This document shows positions 46,297-54,111 of a stretch of DNA of 64,000 nt, one piece after another. Location of the stretch: positions 1 through 64,000 of the forward strand of contig CAZPUS010000010.1 of NCBI GenBank assembly GCA_964589825.1. Direction: 5' to 3'. Position numbers and translations under genes: made by a program. Under the pieces are notes generated by a model, which worked only from the letters and a program-made list of their open reading frames with translations, did no database searches and had not been told where the DNA came from. Each line of letters opens with the position of its first letter. Position 1 is the first letter of the stretch. Source of the stretch: CAZPUS01 sp964589825. GTDB lineage: Bacteria > Fibrobacterota > Chitinivibrionia > Chitinivibrionales > WJKA01.

Positions 46297-48147
46297 ATGT
46301 CATCATGGAAAGAGACATACAAAAGTAAGATTCTTGCCCCGCAAAAAGCGATCAGTCTCATACGTCCGGGCTCCCGCATTTTTATCGGTACCGGGTGCGG
46401 CCAGCCCCAGCTTCTTGTCGATGAACTGGTAAAAAAACATCACGGCATCGAAGATGCAGAAATCTACCATCTTCTTACCCGGGGAACCGCTCCGTACATA
46501 CGCGAAGAATATGCAAAAAAATTCCGCACCTGCAGCTTCTTTCTGGCGCCTAATGTGCGTGAAGGTATCGTAAGCGGCAGAGGCGACTATATCCCGGTCG
46601 GACTTTCCGACATTCCGTCTTTGTTCAAATCGGGAAGAATACCGATCGATGTGGCGCTCATACAGACAAGCCCACCCGACAAAAACGGATACCTTAATCT
46701 CGGGGTATCGATCGATATCGTCAAATCGGCACTGGAAAACAGTCTTATGGTTATTGCCGAGGTCAACGAACATATGCCCCAGACGCATGGAGAAACGACC
46801 GTACGTGCCGATATGGTGGATGCAATCGTCGAAAGCGACAGAGAACTTCTGGAATACTCACTTCCCGAACCTGATGAAACGGTCGACGCAATCGCAAAAA
46901 ATGTGGCCTCGCTTATAGAAGATGGCTCCACTATCGAAGTAGGGATCGGGAGTATCCCCCAGGCGGTATTACAGTATCTTTCGGATAAAAAGGATCTCGG
47001 TATTCATACCGAAATGTTCAATGACGCCATTATGCCGCTTATCGAATCGGGGGTGATCAACGGAAGTCGTAAAACACTCAACCGGGGTAAAATCACCGCA
47101 AGTTTCTGTCTCGGTACCCGCAAACTCTATGATTATATAGATCAGAATCAGTTATTCGATTTTCGCCCGACCGAATATGTCAACGATCCGTTCATTATCG
47201 GCCAGCACACCAGGATGGTCGCCATTAACGTGGCGATTGAAGTCGATATGACCGGCCAGGTTTGTTCCGACTCCATTGGCTATGACTTCTATTCCGGCAT
47301 AGGCGGTCAGCTCGATTTCAACCGTGGTGCGAGCCGTGCCCGTGAAGGGAAAGCCATTATCGCGCTTCCCTCCACTGCAAAAAACGGAACGATTTCCCGG
47401 ATAGTGCCCAAACTGAGCGACGGTGCCGGCGTGGTGGTTCCCCGTGGCGACACGCGCTATGTAGTAACCGAATACGGTGTGGCCGATCTCTTCGGCAAAA
47501 GCGTACGCGAGCGTGTACTCGCACTCGCCGAAATCGCGCATCCCGATTTTCGCAACGATATCCTCAACGAAGCGAAAAAACGCCGCTATGTATTCGAATA
47601 TCAAAAGGTGTTTCCGAATAAGGCGGCAGCCTATCCCAAGGAATACCAGACACGCCGGACCCTGTTCGACGGAACGGTGTTGTTTATCAGACCCATTAAG
47701 CCCAGTGATGACGATGCCCTTCGCGATATGTGTTACACCCTCAGCGAAAAATCGATCGCATTTCGTTTTTTCCAGCCCATTAAGGCTTTCCCGCATAAAT
47801 TCATACAGGACTTCACCCATATCGATTACAGACACGACATGGCAATCGCCGCTCTCATCAAAGATACCGGCGGAGAACGCATGATCGGTGTGGCACATTA
47901 TTTTCTGAATAAATCGGGAAAACGCGCCGAAGTATCATTTCTCGTACGCGAAGACTGGCAGTCAAAAGGTATCGGCACACATCTGATGAATATTCTCGCC
48001 GATATCGCCCGCGAGCGGAGAATCGAAGGCTTTGATGCAAGCGTGCTGGCAAACAACTACCAGATGCTGACTGTTTTTTACAACTCAGGATTCGAAGTGA
48101 CAACCAAACGTCATGAAGATATGTACCACATATCATTCAATATCTGA
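46297..48147 (+). CDS. Acetyl-CoA hydrolase/transferase fused to a GNAT acetyltransferase
   Basis: 616 residues in two parts. Residues 1-440 form an acetyl-CoA hydrolase / 4-hydroxybutyrate CoA-transferase domain with STIEVGIGSIPQAVL (catalytic Glu region) and the C-terminal YVVTEYGVADLFGKSVRER signature. Residues about 455-616 form a GNAT domain with VREDWQSKGIGTHLM (acetyl-CoA loop) and a NNYQMLTVFYNSGFEV end. This fusion is known from other anaerobes. The GNAT part resembles the Pat-type domains that acetylate acyl-CoA synthetases, so Acs or the adjacent synthetase are likely targets (inference). Confidence 0.9.
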   Translation: MSSWKETYKSKILAPQKAISLIRPGSRIFIGTGCGQPQLLVDELVKKHHGIEDAEIYHLLTRGTAPYIREEYAKKFRTCSFFLAPNVREGIVSGRGDYIPVGLSDIPSLFKSGRIPIDVALIQTSPPDKNGYLNLGVSIDIVKSALENSLMVIAEVNEHMPQTHGETTVRADMVDAIVESDRELLEYSLPEPDETVDAIAKNVASLIEDGSTIEVGIGSIPQAVLQYLSDKKDLGIHTEMFNDAIMPLIESGVINGSRKTLNRGKITASFCLGTRKLYDYIDQNQLFDFRPTEYVNDPFIIGQHTRMVAINVAIEVDMTGQVCSDSIGYDFYSGIGGQLDFNRGASRAREGKAIIALPSTAKNGTISRIVPKLSDGAGVVVPRGDTRYVVTEYGVADLFGKSVRERVLALAEIAHPDFRNDILNEAKKRRYVFEYQKVFPNKAAAYPKEYQTRRTLFDGTVLFIRPIKPSDDDALRDMCYTLSEKSIAFRFFQPIKAFPHKFIQDFTHIDYRHDMAIAALIKDTGGERMIGVAHYFLNKSGKRAEVSFLVREDWQSKGIGTHLMNILADIARERRIEGFDASVLANNYQMLTVFYNSGFEVTTKRHEDMYHISFNI

Positions 48148-48186
48148 TCGCCGCTATTTACCATACCTGTTTCTGTGGAGCATCTT

Positions 48187-49371
48187 ATGAGTAATGACCA
48201 CACCGCCTCCTGTTTTGTGTCGACTTACGCACGAAGCGGGCCGCCATTGATCAAAGGTGATGGCATATCTGTCTGGGACGGAGAAGGAAACCACTATCTC
48301 GACTTTGGCGCCGGCATCGCGGTTAACGCGCTGGGCCACCGTCATCCCGAGCTGACGCGCGTGCTGACCGAACAGGCAGAAAGCCTTTTGCACGTATCCA
48401 ACCTGTACTACAGCAAACCTCAGCTGGAACTTGCCTGCTCACTGGTTGACAAAAGCTTCGGGCAGAAGGTGTTCTTCTGCAACAGTGGTACTGAGGCTAT
48501 CGAGGCGGGAATAAAATTTTCCCGCAAGCATGCCACACAATCGACACCTGATGCTTTTCACGTACTCTCGTTTACCGATGCCTTTCACGGCCGGACGTAC
48601 GGAGCGCTCAGCGCGACACCCCAGGAAAAATTCCACACAGGGTTCGAGCCGCTGGTACCCGGTTTTCATTATGCCCCGTTTAACGACTATGCAGCGACCG
48701 AAGAACTGCTCTATCAATATCCCTTCAGTGCGATTATTATCGAGCCGCTTCAGGGAGAAGGCGGGATTAACGCCGCAGACAAACAATTTTTACAGCTGCT
48801 GCGCGATTATACGAACGCGCACGAAGAGACGGTGCTTATTTTCGACGAAATCCAATGCGGACTGGGACGTTGCGGCTCTCTATGGTGCTATGAACACTAC
48901 GGCATAGAACCCGACATGATGGCACTGGCCAAACCTCTTGGCGGCGGACTCCCGCTGGGCGCACTGGTGTGCAAAGAAGATGTTGTGTCAACCATCACGC
49001 CGGGAGATCACGGCACGACTTTTGGCGGAAATCCCGTTGCGTGCGCCCTCGGTGCTACGATGCTCGAACTCATTGCCCAACAGAACTTTCTTTCGCATGT
49101 AACGCGCATGGGAGATATACTCTACGGCTGGCTGGAATCGATTGCCTCACGCAATGACTGCTGCTGCGACGTCCGCGGAATGGGGCTGATGTGCGGCATC
49201 CGCATGAAAGAAGATCCGGCTGCAATCATCAATGAATGTAAATCCCGCGGACTGCTCGTTATTAAAGCGGCGCACAACACAATACGTTTTCTTCCGCCGC
49301 TGATCGTCAACGAAGAACAAATCGAAGAGGCATGCCGCATTTTTGAAGAAAGCGTTCGCACCTGCAGCTGA
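48187..49371 (+). CDS. argD: Acetylornithine aminotransferase
   Basis: A class III PLP aminotransferase of 394 residues acting in arginine (and possibly lysine) synthesis. YLDFGAGIAVNALGH, FCNSGTEAIEAGIKFSRK, LIFDEIQCGLGR and the PLP lysine in ALAKPLGGG are present. ATG 48187 has GGAG six bases upstream. argG follows after 61 nt. Confidence 0.93.
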   Translation: MSNDHTASCFVSTYARSGPPLIKGDGISVWDGEGNHYLDFGAGIAVNALGHRHPELTRVLTEQAESLLHVSNLYYSKPQLELACSLVDKSFGQKVFFCNSGTEAIEAGIKFSRKHATQSTPDAFHVLSFTDAFHGRTYGALSATPQEKFHTGFEPLVPGFHYAPFNDYAATEELLYQYPFSAIIIEPLQGEGGINAADKQFLQLLRDYTNAHEETVLIFDEIQCGLGRCGSLWCYEHYGIEPDMMALAKPLGGGLPLGALVCKEDVVSTITPGDHGTTFGGNPVACALGATMLELIAQQNFLSHVTRMGDILYGWLESIASRNDCCCDVRGMGLMCGIRMKEDPAAIINECKSRGLLVIKAAHNTIRFLPPLIVNEEQIEEACRIFEESVRTCS

Positions 49372-49432
49372 CCCGGACTCAGCAAAGCGAAATGTGCCTT
49401 AATTCGTACCTGTAAATAAGGATGTATGTGTA

Positions 49433-50644
49433 ATGAAAAAAGAAAAAGTCGTTCTCGCGTATTCGGGCGGTCTTGACACATCGATAATGATTCCATGGCT
49501 TAAACACAATTATAACTGTGACGTTGTGGCCATGGCGGCCGATCTCGGTCAGGGCAAAGAGCTTGACGGGCTGGAGGAGAAAGCGAAAAACACCGGCGCC
49601 AGTGCCGTATACATACAGGACTGCAGGGAGGAGTTCCTTAGCGATTATGTCTTCCCCACCATGAAAGCGGGTGCGATCTACGAAGACGCCTACTTGCTTG
49701 GAACCAGTTTTGCCCGGCCGCTTATTGCAAAGCATCAGGTCGATATCGCGCATAAGGAGAACGCGACCATGGTCGCACACGGCGCAACCGGCAAAGGCAA
49801 CGACCAGGTACGGTTCGAACTTGCGTATATGGCACTCGATCCATCGCTCAAGATTATAGCTCCATGGAAAGACCCGGCCTGGGATATGCACTCCCGGGAG
49901 GCATGTATCGAATATGCACACGCCCACAACATCCCGATAAGCCAGTCTAAAAAAAGAATCTATTCCGAAGATGCAAACTGCTGGCATATCAGCCATGAAG
50001 GTGGAATTCTCGAGGACATCGGCGAAGAAGCACCCGAGGATGTCTACACAGAATCGAATACACTCGCCAATGCACCCGACAAACCCGAATATGTAACGAT
50101 CACATTCAGAGAGGGTACTCCCGTGGCGGTCGATAAAGAATTCCTCGGCGCCTGCGAACTGCTGTCACGACTAAACAAACGTGGTGCAACACACGCCATT
50201 GGACAGGTCGACATGGTCGAAAACAGACTCGTGGGGATAAAGTCACGCGGCGTATACGAAACCCCGGGGGGCACCATCCTTTATGCAGCGCATAAAATGC
50301 TCGAGCGTGTGGTTCTCGATCGGGACACCGCGCATTACAAGCAATCGATCGCCCGTAAATACGCCGAACTTGTTTATAACGGCCAGTGGTTTTCCCCGCT
50401 GCGCTCGGCCCTCGATGCGTTCGTCACCTCTACACAGCAGCCGGTAAACGGTACGGTCCGCCTCAAACTCTTCAAGGGCCACTGTATACCTGCCGGCGTA
50501 TGGTCGGACGACGCCCTTTACCACAAAGACCTTGCATCGTTTAGCGACACACAACTATACGATCAGAAAGATGCCTCCGGTTTCATTCGTTTGTTCGGAC
50601 TGCCCGGCAAAGTAGCTGCGCTTACCGGCCGAAAACTGCGGTGA
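49433..50644 (+). CDS. argG: Argininosuccinate synthase
   Basis: A 403-residue ATP-pyrophosphatase that joins citrulline and aspartate. The PP-loop is LAYSGGLDTSIMIPWL and later HGATGKGNDQVRFE is diagnostic. Full length and intact. Adjacent to argD; no argH, argF or argB in the window. Confidence 0.97.
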   Translation: MKKEKVVLAYSGGLDTSIMIPWLKHNYNCDVVAMAADLGQGKELDGLEEKAKNTGASAVYIQDCREEFLSDYVFPTMKAGAIYEDAYLLGTSFARPLIAKHQVDIAHKENATMVAHGATGKGNDQVRFELAYMALDPSLKIIAPWKDPAWDMHSREACIEYAHAHNIPISQSKKRIYSEDANCWHISHEGGILEDIGEEAPEDVYTESNTLANAPDKPEYVTITFREGTPVAVDKEFLGACELLSRLNKRGATHAIGQVDMVENRLVGIKSRGVYETPGGTILYAAHKMLERVVLDRDTAHYKQSIARKYAELVYNGQWFSPLRSALDAFVTSTQQPVNGTVRLKLFKGHCIPAGVWSDDALYHKDLASFSDTQLYDQKDASGFIRLFGLPGKVAALTGRKLR

Positions 50645-50668
50645 CCTCACCGCCTTGCGGGAGACAAC

Positions 50669-51370
50669 ATGTCGACTTTCTCCGCCATTATCGTTGGTGC
50701 AGGACGCGGTACGCGACTTAACGCATCCGGACCAAAAGCCTTCATACCACTTGGTGACAAGCCTCTCTTTAGCCATAGCATTTCAGTATTCGACGCCTTT
50801 GCGTATGCCGATGAAATCGTGCTGGTTGTACCGCCGGGATACGAAGAGAACGCCAGAAGCTATATACATCATGTCAGTACCCCGATAACCATAGCGGGTG
50901 GCGGCGCACAGAGATGGGATTCGGTGCGTAACGGTCTGAACGCATGTGACCCGTCACACGAATGGGTCATGATCCACGATGCTGCCCGGCCGTTCGTGAC
51001 CACGCAGGTAATAGCAACATTGTGGGAAATGAGAAAAAAGTATCGCAGTGCCGTAACCGCAACACCAGTCGTCGATACCGTTCGACGGGCCGACGGAGAC
51101 GCCTCACAGGGCACCATCGACCGTTCCCGCCTTGTACGGGTCGGCACCCCTCAGTTATTCGACCGCAAACTGCTCATGCGTGTATTCTCAGAAACCGATT
51201 TTTCCGCTGTTGCACCAACCGACGAAGCGCAGCTCATGGAGAATGCGGGAATCCCTTCCGGCATTGCACAGGGAGGTCCTTGCAATTTCAAAATAACCGT
51301 ACCGTACGATCTTACCCTGGCAGAGGTAATGTATGCCAACCAAAAAACGCTGCAGCTGGGCGGGGAATGA
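50669..51370 (+). CDS. ispD: 2-C-methyl-D-erythritol 4-phosphate cytidylyltransferase
   Basis: A 233-residue nucleotidyltransferase of the non-mevalonate pathway. GAGRGTRLNASGPKAFIPLG is the CTP loop, MIHDAARPFV and ATPVVDTVR are characteristic. Its last 38 nt overlap the tag gene in another frame. IspE is encoded 29 kb away on the other strand. Confidence 0.94.
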   Translation: MSTFSAIIVGAGRGTRLNASGPKAFIPLGDKPLFSHSISVFDAFAYADEIVLVVPPGYEENARSYIHHVSTPITIAGGGAQRWDSVRNGLNACDPSHEWVMIHDAARPFVTTQVIATLWEMRKKYRSAVTATPVVDTVRRADGDASQGTIDRSRLVRVGTPQLFDRKLLMRVFSETDFSAVAPTDEAQLMENAGIPSGIAQGGPCNFKITVPYDLTLAEVMYANQKTLQLGGE

Positions 51371-51899
51371 TCCCGATTATATCGCCTATCATGATAATGA
51401 GTGGGGCGTGCCGGTACACGATGACCGCACCCATTTTGAAATGCTGGTACTGGAAGGATTCCAGGCAGGGCTTAGCTGGCTTACCATATTGAAAAAACGC
51501 GCCGCCTTTTCACGTGCATTCGCCAACTGGGACTGGCACAAAGTCGCCCGTTTCAACGAGCGCGACATTGAAGCGCTCATGCACAACAGCGACATCGTGC
51601 GAAACCGGAAAAAAATAGCGTCGGCTGTCTCCAATGCCGCATGCTTTGACGCAGTACGCAGGGATTTCGGCACGTTTGACCGCTATATCTGGCAATTCAG
51701 CGATTATCGCACACTGCGTACGATTCCCCCTTACGACAGATGGGAGGACGTTCCCGCACATACCCAGGAGTCGCGTACCATGAGCAGGGACCTGAAAAAA
51801 CGCGGGTTCCGGTTTGTGGGACCCACCATCTGCTACGCACATATGCAGGCAATCGGCATGGTCGATGATCATCTTTCATACTGTTTTAAATGCCGCTGA
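51333..51899 (+). CDS. tag: DNA-3-methyladenine glycosylase I
   Basis: A base-excision repair enzyme of 188 residues with the RCSWAG start, YHDNEWGVP and FEMLVLEGFQAGLSW core, and zinc ligands near the C-terminus (HLSYCFKC). The start lies within ispD, overlapping 38 nt, so translation is probably coupled. Confidence 0.94.
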   Translation: MPTKKRCSWAGNDPDYIAYHDNEWGVPVHDDRTHFEMLVLEGFQAGLSWLTILKKRAAFSRAFANWDWHKVARFNERDIEALMHNSDIVRNRKKIASAVSNAACFDAVRRDFGTFDRYIWQFSDYRTLRTIPPYDRWEDVPAHTQESRTMSRDLKKRGFRFVGPTICYAHMQAIGMVDDHLSYCFKCR

Positions 51900-51952
51900 A
51901 TTGACCTTTCTTCCCAGCGCCCTGACGGGTGGTTTGTCAACCGATTGCGGCG

Positions 51953-51974
51953 CCTCTCTTGCGGGAGGTTTTTT
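51953..51974 (+). terminator. Rho-independent terminator after tag
   Basis: Stem CCTCTC/GGGAGG (one wobble pair), loop TTGC, then six T. It closes the acetyl-CoA/arg/isp/tag run before aconitase. Confidence 0.7.
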
Positions 51975-52105
51975 CGATAGCCCCACACGCACGTTGTACA
52001 CGTACTCTCAACCTATAAAACAGCATCTACATTGACAATTATGGAACACATTGACTATATTATCCGGTATTTATACGCATATTGTCACACCATACGGAGC
52101 GTTTT

Positions 52106-54058
52106 ATGGGAAAAAATATCGTACAGAAAATTCTCGACGCACACCTGATAAGCGGTCGATCCCGGCAGGGAGAGGATGTGGGTATCGGCATAGATCAGAC
52201 ATTGACGCAGGATGCCACCGGCACTATGGCATACCTCGAATTCGAAGCAATGGGCTTTGACCGGGTAAAAACCAGGCGATCGGTCTCGTATGTCGATCAT
52301 AATACAGTACAGGACAGCTTTGAAAATGCCGACGATCACCGTTATTTACAAAGCGTGGCTCGAAAATATGGTATCTATTTTTCGCGACCAGGCAACGGAA
52401 TCTGCCATCAGGTGCATCTCGAACGATTCGGAGTGCCTGGTGAGACACTCCTTGGTAGTGACTCTCATACTCCTACTGGCGGAGGACTGGGTATGCTGGC
52501 CATCGGTGCCGGGGGACTCGACGTGGCCCTTGCCATGGGGGGAAAGCCCTTCTATCTTACCTATCCGAAAGTAATTAAAGTTAATCTGAAGGGAAAACTT
52601 CGCCCCTGGGTCAGTGCAAAAGACATCATTCTCCATGTGCTGAGCATTCTTTCTACCAAAGGGAATGTAGGGTCTGTTATCGAATTCGGCGGGGACGGTG
52701 TTGCTTCTCTTTCGGTACCCGAACGGGCCACCATTACCAATATGGGCGCCGAAACCGGTGTGACCACCTCGGTATTCCCTTCGGATGAACAAACCTACAC
52801 GTTTCTCAGCGCACAGCAGCGTGAAGATGACTTCAGGCAACTATGTGCCGACCCCGATGCGGAATACGCACGAATAATCGATATCGATCTCCATGCGCTG
52901 GAGCCTCTCTGTGCCTGTCCTCATTCCCCGGGAAACATCACGCCCGTAAAAGACCTCTCCGGCAAAGCGATTGATCAGGTACTTATCGGCTCCTGTACAA
53001 ATGCGTCATTTCGGGATATCATGATGGTTGCCCATATGCTCAAGGGAACCCATGTACACGAGAACGTCTCACTGGGCGTTGCCGCGGGTTCACGCCAGGT
53101 TCTTCGTATGATTTCGGAAAATGGCGCATTAGCGGATATCGTGGGAGCCGGGGCCCGGGTTCTCGAAAACGTCTGCGGGTTCTGCATAGGCAATTCGATG
53201 GCACCACCCAGTGGTGCGGTATCGCTCAGAACCTCCAACAGAAATTTTTTTGGCAGAAGCGGTACAAATGACGCGGATGTGTATCTCGTTTCTCCTGAAT
53301 CCGCTGTCGCGAGCGCACTAAACGGAACATTTACCGATCCCCGTGAGGCATTCGGAGAAAAAACGCATCCCACAATCGCTATCCCTTCACGGTTCCATAT
53401 CGATGATTCGATGATCATACCTCCGGTTTCCGCCGACCAGACACAGGAGGTAGCAATCAGGCGCGGACCGAATATCGGCAATCCACCGGAAAACGAAGCA
53501 CTTCCCTCACAACTCGACGGCGTCGTGGCCATTAAAGTCGGTGACAAAGTAACCACCGACCACATAATGCCTGCCGGCAGTCGTCTGAAGTATCGTTCGA
53601 ACATAGCCCGCTACTCCATTTTCGTTTTTGAAAGAAACGATGAACGTTTTGCCGAACGCGCACATGCACACAAGGAAAACGGTCTTCATAATGTCATTGT
53701 TGCCGGTGAGTCATACGGTCAGGGCTCCTCACGTGAGCATGCCGCCATCTGTCCGATGTATCTGGGGGTAAAGATGGTACTTACACGTTCCATTGAGCGC
53801 ATCCATAAAGCGAATCTCGTTAACTTCGGTATTGTCCCGGCACAGTTTCGCAATGAAAAAGACTACATTGCACTGCAGCAGGGAGACCGTCTCGCGGTAG
53901 AGGACCTTCACGAATCGATTCTGAATACACATGAAGTCCGCATAAAGAATCGTACGCAACAGACCTCGTTCATTGCCACTATCGATTTGAGCCCGCGTGA
54001 GATAAAGGCAGTTCTCGCCGGGGGTATAATTAACGCTGTACGCGAATGTGAGCTGTAA
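52106..54058 (+). CDS. acn: Aconitate hydratase (Aquifex type)
   Basis: A 650-residue citrate/isocitrate isomerase of the TCA cycle. Substrate and cluster motifs include LLGSDSHTPTGGGLGMLAIGAGG, IGSCTNASFRD and CGFCIG (4Fe-4S cysteines), and the swivel domain with GESYGQGSSREHAA. The short length places it with the Aquifex-type or mitochondrial-like group rather than AcnA or AcnB. ATG 52106 has GGAG six bases upstream. Convergent with the sensor kinase. Confidence 0.95.
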   Translation: MGKNIVQKILDAHLISGRSRQGEDVGIGIDQTLTQDATGTMAYLEFEAMGFDRVKTRRSVSYVDHNTVQDSFENADDHRYLQSVARKYGIYFSRPGNGICHQVHLERFGVPGETLLGSDSHTPTGGGLGMLAIGAGGLDVALAMGGKPFYLTYPKVIKVNLKGKLRPWVSAKDIILHVLSILSTKGNVGSVIEFGGDGVASLSVPERATITNMGAETGVTTSVFPSDEQTYTFLSAQQREDDFRQLCADPDAEYARIIDIDLHALEPLCACPHSPGNITPVKDLSGKAIDQVLIGSCTNASFRDIMMVAHMLKGTHVHENVSLGVAAGSRQVLRMISENGALADIVGAGARVLENVCGFCIGNSMAPPSGAVSLRTSNRNFFGRSGTNDADVYLVSPESAVASALNGTFTDPREAFGEKTHPTIAIPSRFHIDDSMIIPPVSADQTQEVAIRRGPNIGNPPENEALPSQLDGVVAIKVGDKVTTDHIMPAGSRLKYRSNIARYSIFVFERNDERFAERAHAHKENGLHNVIVAGESYGQGSSREHAAICPMYLGVKMVLTRSIERIHKANLVNFGIVPAQFRNEKDYIALQQGDRLAVEDLHESILNTHEVRIKNRTQQTSFIATIDLSPREIKAVLAGGIINAVRECEL

Positions 54059-54111
54059 TGCGCATCTTCTTACTACAGATATGATGGAACTTATACCCGG
54101 CAGGGTGCGTT

